Positions 1 through 8,482 are shown, counted from the stretch's first letter. The stretch: DNA of 64,000 nt from Streptomyces sp. NBC_00459 (GCF_036013955.1 NZ_CP107903.1:434001-498000), one strand, 5' to 3'. A program made the numbers and translations. The notes: generated by a model from the sequence alone, not told the origin.

Positions 1-489
1 AACAGCTCGTACTGGCCCTTCGAGCAGTAGCCCATCACCCGCTCCACGCCGGCCCGGTTGTACCAGGAACGGTCGAAGAAGACGATCTCTCCAGCCGTCG
101 GCAGGTGTTGGATGTACCGCTGGAAGTACCACTGACCTGCCTCCCGCTCGGTCGGCTTGTCCAGGGCCACCACTCGGGCGCCGCGGGGATTGAGCCGCTC
201 GGTGAGGCGTTGGATGGTGCCGCCCTTGCCTGCCGCGTCGCGCCCTTCGCACACGACGATCACGCGTGCGCCGGTCTCCTTGACCCACCGCTGCAACTTG
301 AGCAGCTCGATCTGCAGGACACGCTTGAGCTGCTCGTACTCGCCACGGCCGACCTTGCGGTCGTACGGGTGGTTCTCGCGCCAGGTCTTGAGGGGGCGGC
401 CGGTTCCGTCCAGCAGGACCGGTCGCTCTTCCCGGCTGGCGTCCACGGTCAGCCCGTCCAGCAGCCTGTCGGCCTGATCTTCGTTCATC
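1..489 (-). CDS. ppk2: Polyphosphate kinase 2 family protein, N-terminal part
   Basis: The gene runs off the left edge, so only the first 163 codons are present. PPK2 enzymes transfer phosphate between polyphosphate and nucleotides in the cytoplasm. The visible part begins MNEDQADRLL and has the PPK2 signature: a Walker A-like phosphate loop (EGRDAAGKGG, about residues 100-109), then RLNPRGARVVAL, an EREAGQWYFQRY segment, and the lid region FFDRSWYNRAGVERVMG. The ATG at 487-489 is followed upstream by non-coding DNA. The next gene on the same strand starts 376 bases further upstream and is probably a separate unit. The family is secure. Whether it prefers ADP or GDP cannot be told from this fragment. 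Confidence 0.9.
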
Positions 490-622
490 ACGCTACTCCC
501 CTTGGGCCTGTGTCCCGAGTACTGGTGCACTCACCTTCGACCGCCCCGGGCAGGTGCCGGCCCATTCATGGAGGCCTCACCCGCCCCGGGCGGACAAGCC
601 GATCGGCATGGCCCCAGCGAGG

Positions 623-865
623 TCAGAAGGGCATGCGGCGGCGGGTACGACGGCCGGCCGAGCCGCTACGGCCCACGGCGCGGGAACTCGTGTGGAACGG
701 CTTGCTGAAGAGCCGGCCCAGGATGCCGGGCGCCTTGCCGCCGGCCCGCGCACCGGCGCCGAGCGTGCGCTGCGTGCCGCGTTCAGGGTGACGGGAGAGG
801 CGGGGGACGAAGAAGGCCAGCAGGGCCAGGACCACACATACTCCGATGACTGCGCCAATGATCAT
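623..865 (-). CDS. Small single-pass membrane protein (resembles DUF6411)
   Basis: This encodes 80 residues. Residues 2-20 form one hydrophobic segment (IIGAVIGVCVVLALLAFFV), followed by a strongly basic, Gly/Ser/Arg-rich tail ending RRTRRRMPF, so an N-out/C-in or tail-in-cytoplasm membrane peptide is likely. The ATG at 863-865 has an AGGAG ribosome-binding site about 8 bases upstream, which decides the start. From memory the pattern of hydrophobic segment, RLSRHPERGTQRTLGAG and basic C-terminus matches a small Streptomyces family annotated DUF6411; that assignment is not checked. Function is unknown. A reading frame opposite and one in another frame overlap it but lack an equally good start. 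Confidence 0.65.
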   Translation of the reverse strand: MIIGAVIGVCVVLALLAFFVPRLSRHPERGTQRTLGAGARAGGKAPGILGRLFSKPFHTSSRAVGRSGSAGRRTRRRMPF

Positions 866-1091
866 GAGTCGACTCCTATGACTGGTCGGGAGAACACGGG
901 TGCCCCGTCACGTTCCGGCTATGTGTCCGGCCCCTCCGCGACTCCTGCGGCGATGGAGGGTGGTCCCGCCGAGCGGCAACCGGCATTCGATGACGATCCG
1001 AGCCGGTCGTGCGGCTCACGCAGTTCAGCTTCCGGCCGATCGACGGAAGCCCTGTCGCGGCCCTCACCCGTCATTCGGGCGGTTGACATGG

Positions 1092-1106
1092 ACTGTACGG
1101 TACAGT
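1092..1106. promoter_or_regulatory. Perfect dyad operator, probably TetR-type, in the SnoaL gene promoter
   Basis: The sequence ACTGTACGGTACAGT is a perfect inverted repeat with 7-base arms around one central base. It ends 12 bases before the ATG of the tandem SnoaL gene, so a bound protein would block transcription or translation initiation. Related dyads flank the divergent TetR gene at 3735-3780 (ACCGTACGGT and ACTGAAC-N6-GTTCAGT), which suggests the TetR at 2970 as the ligand. That link is inference. Confidence 0.6.
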
Positions 1107-1118
1107 TTAGATAGCCGT

Positions 1119-2003
1119 ATGGCTACATCCCTTGAGCAACAGCCACACACCAACAAACTCCTGGTCGGCCGATTCCTCACCGATGTATTCGGCGCGCGAA
1201 ACGCGGACGCGGTGTCCGGCTACGTCACCCCGGACCTGGTCCAGCACGGTGCCGACATCCCGGACGGCGCACAGGCGTTCGCCGATCTCCTGCGTCGCGA
1301 CTTCGACCGTCGACCGTCGGCGGACCAAGGCACAACCGATGTCTGCGAGGTGCGGGACCCGGTGTTCGTCATCGGGGAGAACGACCTGGTCTGCACGTGC
1401 CACTACATGCCGCAACCGGATCCGGACTCCCCCGGCTCCACCTTCGACTACTACGCGTTCACCACCTACCGCATCCGCGACGGACGGATCGCCGAGCGTT
1501 GGCCGTCGCACAACAAGATCGCCCCACCACGGCTCCCCGCACCGGGCACACCGACGCGAACGACCACCGTGTCGTCATCCCCTTCGACCGACATCGAGGC
1601 GAACAAGCGCCTGGTGGTGGACTTCTACCGCTGCGTCTTCGACGCGCAGAACCCGGATGCGGTCCAGGACTTCGTCGCCGAGGACTACCTTCAGCACGTC
1701 TCCCACTACCCGCCCGGCAGGGCAGGGCTGGAGGAGTTCGTGCGCAGCCGATTCCCGGACGGACCCGTACCCCCGTCGGCCGAGCTCCTCATCCCGCCTG
1801 CATTGATCGTCGCCGAGGGCGACATCGTCGTAGTCGCCGGACTGCTCCCCCAGGCCGAACCCGACGGAAGCGGCGCGCTCTACCCGTACTACGCCTACGA
1901 CGCATACCGCGTGCGCGGGCATCAGCTCGTGGAGCACTGGAGCGGCATCAGCAAGTCATCCCCGCCCGAGGCCCCGGGCCCTCCGCCCGCCGCCCAGGCT
2001 TGA
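1119..2003 (+). CDS. Tandem SnoaL-like (NTF2-fold) protein
   Basis: This 294-residue protein holds two SnoaL/NTF2-like domains, roughly residues 5-135 and 155-285, joined by a Pro/Ser/Thr-rich linker. Both repeats show the same pattern: KxLVxxFxxxVFxAxNxDAVxxxVxxDxxQH near the start, and YYAFTTYRIRDGRIAERW or YYAYDAYRVRGHQLVEHWSGI near the end. The fold is used by polyketide cyclases, delta-isomerases and many small-molecule hydrolases, so a role on a small hydrophobic substrate is plausible but unproven. The ATG at 1119 lies only 12 bases past a perfect dyad operator and has no obvious Shine-Dalgarno sequence, so the message may be leaderless or nearly so. A single-domain SnoaL gene occurs at 6172 in the same locus. 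Confidence 0.8.
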   Translation: MATSLEQQPHTNKLLVGRFLTDVFGARNADAVSGYVTPDLVQHGADIPDGAQAFADLLRRDFDRRPSADQGTTDVCEVRDPVFVIGENDLVCTCHYMPQPDPDSPGSTFDYYAFTTYRIRDGRIAERWPSHNKIAPPRLPAPGTPTRTTTVSSSPSTDIEANKRLVVDFYRCVFDAQNPDAVQDFVAEDYLQHVSHYPPGRAGLEEFVRSRFPDGPVPPSAELLIPPALIVAEGDIVVVAGLLPQAEPDGSGALYPYYAYDAYRVRGHQLVEHWSGISKSSPPEAPGPPPAAQA

Positions 2004-2253
2004 CCGGTCGCCCACACCTTCCTCTGCGTCCCGCCCGACCACAACCACGGCCCTCCTGCCGCACCGCTCAACGCCCTGCCCTTCCCGTACTGGGAGTGGA
2101 TCCACAAGTCCGTCGGATTCATCAGCCACAGCGCGTAGGGCCGCGCCCGTTCGCGCCCAGGACTCGGGGAGGCCGACCTCCGGGTCGGCCGAGGCGTGAC
2201 CTCGGCCGATGATGTACGCGGGCCCGTGCGATGCGATCGGCCAGCGTTTCGGC

Positions 2254-2840
2254 ATGCACAAGGAGACCGCTCAACCCCCGCTGCCCGAACATGAGTTGGT
2301 GGCCACCAGCAGCACCGTCGTCCACACGAACCGCTGGATGACCGTCCGTGAGGACAAGACCCTGCGACACGACGGTGCCCAGGGAATCTACGGCCTGGTG
2401 GAGAAGCCCGACTTCGCTCTCGTCATCCCGTACGCCGACGGCGGTTTCCATCTTGTCGAGCAGTACCGGTACGCGGTCAAAGGTCGCTACTGGGAGTTCC
2501 CGCAAGGCTCCTGGGAGGACAAGCCGGACGCGGACCCGATCGCCCTCGCGCGTGGTGAACTTGCCGAGGAGACCGGGCTGACCGCCGGCACCATGAAGCC
2601 GCTGGGCCACCTGTTCGAGGCATACGGATACTGCAACCAGGGCTTCCACATTCTTCTCGCCACGGACCTCACCGCCGCGAGACCAACCTCGACGAGACCG
2701 AGGCGGGCCTGATCAGCCGCTGGTTCTCCGAAGAGGAGGTATGGCAGCTCATCTCCCAGGGCCGTTTCAAGGACGCGCCCTCCATAGCTGCCCTTGCCCT
2801 CTTCCAACGCCATCGCGCGGAAAGCGGTGAGCAGCGGTGA
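2254..2840 (+). pseudogene. Nudix hydrolase with a frameshift
   Basis: The reading frame from 2254 (or an upstream ATG at 2209) encodes a Nudix domain: substrate strand NRWMTVREDKTL, then YWEFPQGSWED and the Nudix helix ARGELAEETGL (about residues 85-110). This resembles ADP-sugar pyrophosphatase-type enzymes. After ATDLTA, near 2677, the frame turns into Arg/Pro-rich nonsense and stops at 2712. Shifting frame at 2679 restores a family-like C-terminus (ETNLDETEAGLISRWF...) that ends with TGA at 2838-2840. A single missing base explains this, so it is either a recent inactivation or an assembly error. The catalytic part lies before the break. Neither possible start has a convincing ribosome-binding site. 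Confidence 0.7.
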
Positions 2841-2969
2841 GCAACTGACGCCATGGGCGCCCGGGGTGAGCCCGGCCGGTCCGCATTCGACCACCTGATG
2901 GTGCGCAGCGGGAGCGCTCAGGAACGTGGCGGTGCCGACGGTTTCGGGTGCCCCGCCGCCCCGCGCGTG

Positions 2970-3671
2970 TCAGGAATACGCTCTCGACAGCCACGGGAAG
3001 ACCTGACCGATCGCGGAATCGGGGGCATCCGGCAGTTCCTCGGAGCGCAGGCCCCGTAGGAAGATGGCCGTCACCCACCGGGCGTACGCCTCGAAGTGGA
3101 CCGGGTCGCGGTCGGCCTCCAGGTCCAGCAGCGCGTCCATCTGCGGCCCTGCCACCGCCATCCGCACGAACAGTCCGGCGTGGACCTCCGCGTCGAGCAG
3201 GGCACAGCCGCGCTGCCGCGCATCCTCGCGGAGCGCCGCGGCCACCAGACCGACGACGTGCGGCACGCCGAGCGACCGAAGAGTCTCGGTCAACTCGGGG
3301 CGACGGGCCGCCTCGACGGTCAGGACGCGGATGAAGGCCAGATAGTACGGGGCGGTCGTGGCCTGGAGGAGCTTCAGGACGATGCGCGCCAGCCTCTCCT
3401 GGGGATCATCGACGGAGGCGAGCATCGCCTGATCCAGGTCGAAGTCGAGCGAGGAGCCTCCACAGGCGATCACCGCGCGGAAAAGTTCCAGCTTGTCGCC
3501 GAAGTGGGCGTAGACGGTCGTCTTGGAGACTCCGGCCTGCGCCGCCACGGCGTCCATCGAGGTTTGGTCGAAGCCGAGCTCGAGGAACAGCTCGACGGCC
3601 GCGTCGAGTATGGATTCCCGTTTGCTCCGTCCACCCGCGCCCGCGCGCTGGGGACGCCCCTGTGCAGCCAT
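2970..3671 (-). CDS. TetR-family transcriptional regulator
   Basis: This 233-residue protein has an N-terminal helix-turn-helix (about residues 15-62: SKRESILDAAVELFLELGFDQTSMD, then AAQAGVSKTTVYAHFGDKLELF) and a longer ligand-binding C-terminal half of the TetR_C type. The start at 3671 is chosen because GAGGAG lies just upstream on the minus strand; an in-frame codon 15 residues earlier lacks this. It is divergent from the flavin-monooxygenase gene at 3802, and the intergenic DNA contains two overlapping or adjacent dyads. It most likely represses itself, the 3802 operon and, through a related dyad, the SnoaL gene at 1119. The ligand is unknown; a substrate of the neighbouring oxygenases is a reasonable guess. 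Confidence 0.9.
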   Translation of the reverse strand: MAAQGRPQRAGAGGRSKRESILDAAVELFLELGFDQTSMDAVAAQAGVSKTTVYAHFGDKLELFRAVIACGGSSLDFDLDQAMLASVDDPQERLARIVLKLLQATTAPYYLAFIRVLTVEAARRPELTETLRSLGVPHVVGLVAAALREDARQRGCALLDAEVHAGLFVRMAVAGPQMDALLDLEADRDPVHFEAYARWVTAIFLRGLRSEELPDAPDSAIGQVFPWLSRAYS

Positions 3672-3734
3672 CTCACTCCTCGCCAGGTTCCGACCCAGGT
3701 GAGAGCCGGTGTACATCTCCTCTTGACCTTTTAC

Positions 3735-3780
3735 TGAACCCTACCGTACGGTTCACCTGTACTGAACAGTGCAGTTCAGT
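3735..3780. promoter_or_regulatory. Twin dyad operators in the TetR/monooxygenase divergent promoter
   Basis: Two inverted repeats lie side by side. The first, TGAACC-N9-GGTTCA at 3735-3755, encloses the perfect palindrome ACCGTACGGT at 3743-3752. The second is ACTGAAC-N6-GTTCAGT at 3761-3780. They occupy the space between the TetR start (3671, minus) and the monooxygenase start (3802, plus), ending 21 bases before the latter. The shared ACTG/GTAC elements resemble the dyad at 1092-1106. Autoregulation by TetR is the natural inference. Confidence 0.6.
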
Positions 3781-3801
3781 TTATTTGTGAAGGAGCACTC
3801 C

Positions 3802-5046
3802 ATGAGCAAGCCACCCTCTGAGCACCTCAGCGACCGCGGCCGGCGGATCCGGGACGAGGCACGCGCTCTCGTTCCCCTGCTGCGGGAGGAGGCCCGGGAA
3901 GGAGAAGAGCTCGGAGCCCTGCCCACTGAGACTCTGAGGGCGATCCACGAGGCGGGTGTCTTCAAGACCGCCCTGCCCGTCGAACTCGGTGGCTACGCAC
4001 TCGGGGCGCGAGACACCGTGGAGATCATCACGGCACTGGGCGAAGGCGACGGATCCGCCGCCTGGACGGTCTTCGTGGCCGGCGGCATCCGCAACGTACT
4101 CGGCTTCCCGCAGCAGACCGTCGACGAGGTCTTCAAAGAGATCGACACCTGGATCGGCCCCCTGGTTGTCGGCGCCTCCGTGTTCTCCACGAGCGTGGGA
4201 TCGGCCCGCCGGGCGGACGACGGCTGGCTGGTCTCCGGGAAATGGGCGTTCGGCAGCGGCTGCAAGCACGCGGCCTGGGCGGCAGTGGGCGTGACCTACG
4301 AGGACTCGGACGGCCGGCCACGCCGGGCGATGGCACTGCTCAGCCGCGAGCAGTACACGATCCTGGACGACTGGAAGGTCATGGGCCTGAAGGCCACCTC
4401 CAGCAACAGCATCACCGCCGTGGAGGAGGCGTTCGTCCCCGACCACCGCTTCGTCGACCTGGCCGACTTCCCCGCGGTCATGGACAGCGTGCGGGACCGC
4501 TATGCCGGTATCGGGTTCCGCAACGACACACGCGCGCTCATGCTGATCACCTGTCTCAGCAACGTGGCCGTAGCCCTCGGCATGGCCCGCGGCACCCTGG
4601 ACTGCTTCGTCGAGCAGGCGAAGACCCGCAAACCGTTCAACCTGCCCTACCCCACCGTGGCGGACATGCCGTCGACGCAGGTGGCCGCCGGTACGGCCCG
4701 CGCGATGGTCAACGCGGCGGAGGCGACCGTCCTCGGCCATGCCGACGAGGTGGACCGCCGCGCCCTGGCCGGAACCGGGTTCACGGGCGACGAGGAGTCC
4801 GAGATCACGATGGACCTCGTCTACGCGGTACGGCTGTGCGCGGACGCCATCGACAAGCTCCAACTCAGCCTCGGCTCCTCCACGGTGAGCCTCAGCAACC
4901 CGATCCAGCGCTTCGCACGGGACGTGCGCGTGCTGGCCACTCACGGCGCGATCCGCTTCGACCCGTTGGCCGAGCTCAGCGGTCGCCAACTCCTCGGACT
5001 CGAACCGTTTCCCATGTTCGCCGGTGGCGTGCCCCAGGTGGGCTGA
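3802..5046 (+). CDS. Flavin-dependent monooxygenase, acyl-CoA dehydrogenase/HsaA-like
   Basis: This 414-residue protein has the acyl-CoA dehydrogenase fold used by group D two-component monooxygenases such as HsaA and HpaB relatives: an N-terminal helical part (AREGEELGALPTETLRAIHEAGVFKTALPVELGGY), a middle beta domain (SGKWAFGSGCKHAAWAAVGV, then DDWKVMGLKATSSNSI) and a C-terminal helical domain ending LSLGSSTVSLSNPIQRFARDVRVLATHGAIRFD. The GSxxxxLSNPIQRxxRDxxxxxxH block is typical of the oxygenase group rather than of true dehydrogenases. It would need reduced flavin, and a flavin reductase follows 35 bases downstream. The start has a GAAGGAG site about 7 bases upstream. The 6966 gene is a close paralogue and 5686-6175 is a decayed third copy. 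The substrate is unknown, probably an aromatic or polycyclic compound. Confidence 0.85.
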   Translation: MSKPPSEHLSDRGRRIRDEARALVPLLREEAREGEELGALPTETLRAIHEAGVFKTALPVELGGYALGARDTVEIITALGEGDGSAAWTVFVAGGIRNVLGFPQQTVDEVFKEIDTWIGPLVVGASVFSTSVGSARRADDGWLVSGKWAFGSGCKHAAWAAVGVTYEDSDGRPRRAMALLSREQYTILDDWKVMGLKATSSNSITAVEEAFVPDHRFVDLADFPAVMDSVRDRYAGIGFRNDTRALMLITCLSNVAVALGMARGTLDCFVEQAKTRKPFNLPYPTVADMPSTQVAAGTARAMVNAAEATVLGHADEVDRRALAGTGFTGDEESEITMDLVYAVRLCADAIDKLQLSLGSSTVSLSNPIQRFARDVRVLATHGAIRFDPLAELSGRQLLGLEPFPMFAGGVPQVG

Positions 5047-5081
5047 GCCGACCGCCGCAGTGAAGAAAGAAGGTGGTGACC

Positions 5082-5657
5082 ATGTCGATCAATGAGCACG
5101 GGCCCCATGGGCTCGTGAGTTCGGGCTCCGGCCTCCATCCGCAGCCCACGCCGGTGGCGCCGACGGACCCGCAGGCCCTGCGGGAGGCGTTCGGCACCTA
5201 CCCGAGCGGGGTGATCGCGGTGTGCGGAACGATGGACGACGGTCCCGTAGGAATGGCGGTGAGTTCCTTCACCTCCGTGTCGATGGCTCCGCCCCTCGTC
5301 TCGGTGTGCCTCCAGACCTCGTCCCGCACCTGGCCGAAGCTCAGGCAGTTGCCGCGGCTGGGCCTGAGCGTCCTGGGCGAGCAGCAGGGCGCGGTGTGCC
5401 GCGCCCTGGCAGGCCCGGAGGAGACCCGGTTCGCCGAGGTCCACTGGGAAACGACCGGAGAAGGAGCGGTAGTGCTTCCCGGGGCGGTCACCTGGTACGC
5501 CTGCACGCTCCGCGCCGAACTCCCGGCGGGCGACCACACCATCGCCCTGCTGGAGATAGACCGGCTGTGGGCGCTGCCGCCGGCCGAGCCCCTGGTCTTC
5601 CACGGAAGCCGCTTCCGGCGCCTCGACGACGGTGACCGGTCGGCCGTACCCGCCTGA
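5082..5657 (+). CDS. Flavin reductase (HpaC-like)
   Basis: This 191-residue protein carries the flavin reductase-like FMN-binding domain (about residues 28-180): LREAFGTYPSGVIAVCG, then GMAVSSFTSVSMAPPLVSVCLQTSSRTWPKLR and GLSVLGEQQGAVCRAL. These enzymes use NAD(P)H to supply free reduced flavin to a partner oxygenase. It sits directly behind the monooxygenase gene and is almost certainly co-transcribed with it. The ATG at 5082 is preferred because AAGAAGG lies about 8 bases upstream; two GTG codons (5073, 5076) just before it overlap that site. It could also serve the second oxygenase at 6966. Confidence 0.88.
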   Translation: MSINEHGPHGLVSSGSGLHPQPTPVAPTDPQALREAFGTYPSGVIAVCGTMDDGPVGMAVSSFTSVSMAPPLVSVCLQTSSRTWPKLRQLPRLGLSVLGEQQGAVCRALAGPEETRFAEVHWETTGEGAVVLPGAVTWYACTLRAELPAGDHTIALLEIDRLWALPPAEPLVFHGSRFRRLDDGDRSAVPA

Positions 5658-5685
5658 GACGGGCCGGCCATCGTCAGCCTTCGCC

Positions 5686-6175
5686 TACAGGACGAGGTGT
5701 TCGTCCCGTCGCACCTCTTCATCGACCTCGCCGGCTTGCCCCTTGAGGCTGCGGCAGGTGCGCGGCCGTTGCGCAGGTGCCGGTCTCGCACAACGCGGCC
5801 TGGCGCTGCTGCTCTGCGCGTCACTCGCGAACACCGCGATCGCCTTGGGGACGGCGCGGAAAGCACTCGACCGCTTCTCTGGGCAGGCGGCCGAACACAA
5901 GCCCCTCACGACTGCACCCCGCCCGAGGAGTTCGAGATCAGCCTCTCCGTCGCGTACGTGCGGCGAGCAGGTGCGAGGACGCGATCAACCTCCTGCGGAC
6001 GACGATCGGCTCACCCACCGCGATCCTGTCGAACCCCGTTCAGCGGTTCGTCCGGGACGTCCGCGTCCTCACCTCGCACGGTGCGATCCGCATCGACCAG
6101 TCGGCGGAACAGAACGGGCGCCGCCTCCTGGACCCAACAGATTCGACCCGAGACAAGGAGCCCATCCGCGCATGA
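5686..6175 (+). pseudogene. Decayed third copy of the flavin monooxygenase
   Basis: Three frames together spell out the C-terminal two thirds of the 3802/6966 family. DEVFVPSHLFIDLAGLP (near 5691) matches the EEVFVPEYRVIHTMDMP region. LLLCASLANTAIALGTARKALDRFSGQAAEHKP (about 5800-5905) matches LITCLSNVAVALGMARGTLDCFVEQA. CEDAINLLRTTIGSPTAILSNPVQRFVRDVRVLTSHGAIRID (about 5970-6100) matches the conserved C-terminal block. At least two frameshifts separate these pieces, the N-terminal half is missing, and internal stretches are deleted. The last frame runs to a stop at 6173-6175, overlapping the start of the next gene. It is a relic of a gene duplication rather than a sequencing slip. Confidence 0.85.
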
Positions 6176-6687
6176 ACGACTTCACCGTCATCGACGGCAT
6201 CGCGCACATCACCGATCCCGCGCTGTACGAGACCTGGCTCGACCGCGAGGACTACAAGTCCGCCGTCGCACAGGCCGACACGCCCGAGCGGACCGCCATC
6301 AAGCGTCTGCTCGTCGACTTCGAGGCGGACCTCGCCCGGATGGTGCGCGACGGCTCGGTGCAGGAGAACGTCGTTGACGTGATGAGGCGATACATCGTCG
6401 AGGACTACATCCAGCACGACCCAAACACGCCCGGCAACGGCCTCGACAACCTCATAGAGCACTTCCGCCACGTTCCGACCGGCAACGGCACTCCGCCGCC
6501 AGTGGTGAACGTGGTCCTGGAGGGCGATCTGGCCTGCGTCATGATGAAAGCGCCGACGCCGGACCCGGTGAGCCCCGGCAAGACCTACGACTGGTACATC
6601 CTGACCGTGTTCCGCGTGCGCGACGGCAAGCTCGCCGAGCACTGGAGTGCCTTCCGCAAGATGGCCGCGCCACTGCCGGGGAACTGA
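6172..6687 (+). CDS. SnoaL-like NTF2-fold protein
   Basis: This 171-residue single-domain protein has the SnoaL-type core at about residues 45-165: VVDVMRRYIVEDYIQHDPNTPGNGLDNLIEHF and later YDWYILTVFRVRDGKLAEHWSAFRKMA. An N-terminal extension of about 40 residues precedes the fold. The ATG at 6172 has AAGGAG about 11 bases upstream. It overlaps the last bases of the decayed monooxygenase copy, suggesting that the two were once translationally coupled. It recalls the tandem SnoaL protein at 1119; both probably act on the same class of metabolite. Catalysis as an isomerase, cyclase or hydrolase cannot be separated by sequence alone. Confidence 0.82.
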   Translation: MNDFTVIDGIAHITDPALYETWLDREDYKSAVAQADTPERTAIKRLLVDFEADLARMVRDGSVQENVVDVMRRYIVEDYIQHDPNTPGNGLDNLIEHFRHVPTGNGTPPPVVNVVLEGDLACVMMKAPTPDPVSPGKTYDWYILTVFRVRDGKLAEHWSAFRKMAAPLPGN

Positions 6688-6965
6688 GAGGCGAGCCCGG
6701 CCCAGTCACGGATCCTCGCCGCAACGCCCGCTCCGGCCGCGCCGCCACACGCTCCCCATCGCGCAGCGAACGCACAACTCCCCGATGAGGCAGGCCAGTT
6801 CGAGGCCGTCCGGGTCGCTCTCCCCGAACACGAAGGCCCCGCCCCAAACCCGTAGCCGTAGCCGTACCGCCGGCCGAGATGCCTCTGCACCGCCGTCCGC
6901 CGCCGCGCCCTTGCGCAGTGAAGAACGCGTCCGGCGATGCCCAAGGACGAAGAAAGAGAACCGAG

Positions 6966-8297
6966 ATGACCATGACGTTGCCCAAAGTGAGCAGGTTCCC
7001 CGAGTCGCCCTATCTCAGCGAGGAGGGACGGCGTATGCGCGACGCGGTGCGCGCGGCGGCGCCCGGACTCGCCGAACGTGCCCGCGAGGGGGAGTTGCTG
7101 GGCGCACTCGCACCCGAGACGGTCTCGGTGCTGCACGAGATCGGCGTATTCCGCATCACCGTCCCGCTGGAACTGGGCGGGTTCGCACTCGGCGCTCGCG
7201 ACACCACCGAGGTCGTGCGTGAGCTCGGACGCGTCGACGGCTCGGCCGGCTGGACGGTGATCGTCTCCAGCGCGTCCCGGAGCGCGCTCGCACTCGACGA
7301 CCGTGTGAAGGACGAGGTCTTCGCCGACATCGAGACCTGGCAGGGGCCGCTCCTGTTCGGAGCCACCGTCTTCGCGCCGAAGGTCGGCGACGGGCGCAAG
7401 GTCGAAGGCGGCTGGATGGTGAAGGGCCGCTGGGCGTTCGGCAGCGGCTGCAAGATCGCGAAGTGGGGCTCGGTCGGTTTCGAGTACGACGACCCCGACA
7501 CCGGAGAACGGCGTCGTGCGATGGGGCTCCTCTCCCAGGACCAGTACACGATCGTCGACGACTGGCAGGTCATGGGCATGAGTGCCACGTCGAGCAACAG
7601 TGTGCGGGCCGACGAGGAGGTGTTCGTCCCCGAGTACCGGGTCATCCACACCATGGACATGCCCGCGCGCATGGACGCCCTGCGCGGCAAGTACCAGGGA
7701 GTCGGGTTCATGCACTCCGCGATCGGAACCATGGTCGCCACGACGACGGCGTTCGCGGCGCTCGCACTGGGCATGACCGAGGGCGCACTCGACGCCTTCG
7801 TCGAGCAGGCCGCCAAGCGGCCGCCGTTCAATCTGCCGTATCCGAACATGGCCGCCATGGCCTCCACACAGGTCGTGGCGGGCAAGGCGAGGGCCGTCAT
7901 CAACACGGCCGCATCGGTCATCGAGCGCCAGGTGGACGAGATCGACCGACGCGCGATGGCGGGCGAGGACTTCCACCCGTGGGAGGAACCGGAGATCACG
8001 ATGGATCTCGTCCATCAGATCCACGCGTGTCTCAGCGTGATCGACGGACTCCAACTGACGCTGGGCTCCTCGACCGTCGGCCTGTCCAACCCGATCCAGC
8101 GGTTCGTTCGGGACGTGCATGTGCTGGCGACCCACGGCGCGTTCCGGATCGATCCGATGGCCGAGATCAACGGTCGGGACATCTTCGGGCTGGAGCCGCT
8201 GCCGGTGCTGGCCGCCCTCAGCTCGCCCACTCCCCCGAAGCTGCCCCCGAACGCGGCCAACGGCAGCTTCCCCGGCCCGGTGCCGCGCCCCGCGTGA
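6966..8297 (+). CDS. Flavin-dependent monooxygenase, paralogue of the 3802 gene
   Basis: This 443-residue protein is collinear with the 3802 product over its whole length: REGELLGALAPETVSVLHEIGVFRITVPLELGGFALGARDTTEVV, the GRWAFGSGCKIAKWGSVGFEY strand region, the DDWQVMGMSATSSNSV segment and the GSSTVGLSNPIQRFVRDVHVLATHGAFRID block. A Pro-rich C-terminal tail of about 25 residues (SSPTPPKLPPN) is extra. It probably uses reduced flavin from the reductase at 5082. The ATG at 6966 is preceded by AAAGAGA; a second ATG is at 6972. It is separated from the SnoaL gene by about 280 bases with no gene, only a short GTAGCC triplication near 6851, so it may have its own promoter. Confidence 0.85.
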   Translation: MTMTLPKVSRFPESPYLSEEGRRMRDAVRAAAPGLAERAREGELLGALAPETVSVLHEIGVFRITVPLELGGFALGARDTTEVVRELGRVDGSAGWTVIVSSASRSALALDDRVKDEVFADIETWQGPLLFGATVFAPKVGDGRKVEGGWMVKGRWAFGSGCKIAKWGSVGFEYDDPDTGERRRAMGLLSQDQYTIVDDWQVMGMSATSSNSVRADEEVFVPEYRVIHTMDMPARMDALRGKYQGVGFMHSAIGTMVATTTAFAALALGMTEGALDAFVEQAAKRPPFNLPYPNMAAMASTQVVAGKARAVINTAASVIERQVDEIDRRAMAGEDFHPWEEPEITMDLVHQIHACLSVIDGLQLTLGSSTVGLSNPIQRFVRDVHVLATHGAFRIDPMAEINGRDIFGLEPLPVLAALSSPTPPKLPPNAANGSFPGPVPRPA

Positions 8298-8393
8298 ACC
8301 GATTCCGCTCGTATTCGCGCCGGAGCGCCATCGACCGGTGAGGCGGGCAGCGGTGCCACCGGCCGGGTGACGAAGTCACAGCACTTGAGGAGG

Positions 8394-8437
8394 GGCCTGC
8401 GGCAGAAACGGAACCCGCGACCGGCGTACCGCAGGCC
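8394..8437 (+). terminator. Hairpin terminator after the second monooxygenase
   Basis: GGCCTGCGG (8394-8402) pairs exactly with CCGCAGGCC (8429-8437) across a 26-base loop. It lies about 100 bases past the stop of the 6966 gene and before the transporter promoter region. There is no T-run, which is normal for high-GC actinomycetes. Confidence 0.4.
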
Positions 8438-8482
8438 TCTCCTTCCTGGCCCACATGCGGTCGGCCGGACCCAACGGCCAAC

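Noticed and set aside
900..1118. Upstream extension of the tandem SnoaL frame to 900.
   Set aside because: The extension crosses the dyad operator, has Arg/Pro-rich nonsense composition and no ribosome-binding site.
6851..6867. Short GTAGCC repeat before the second monooxygenase.
   Set aside because: Only about three copies; too short to interpret.
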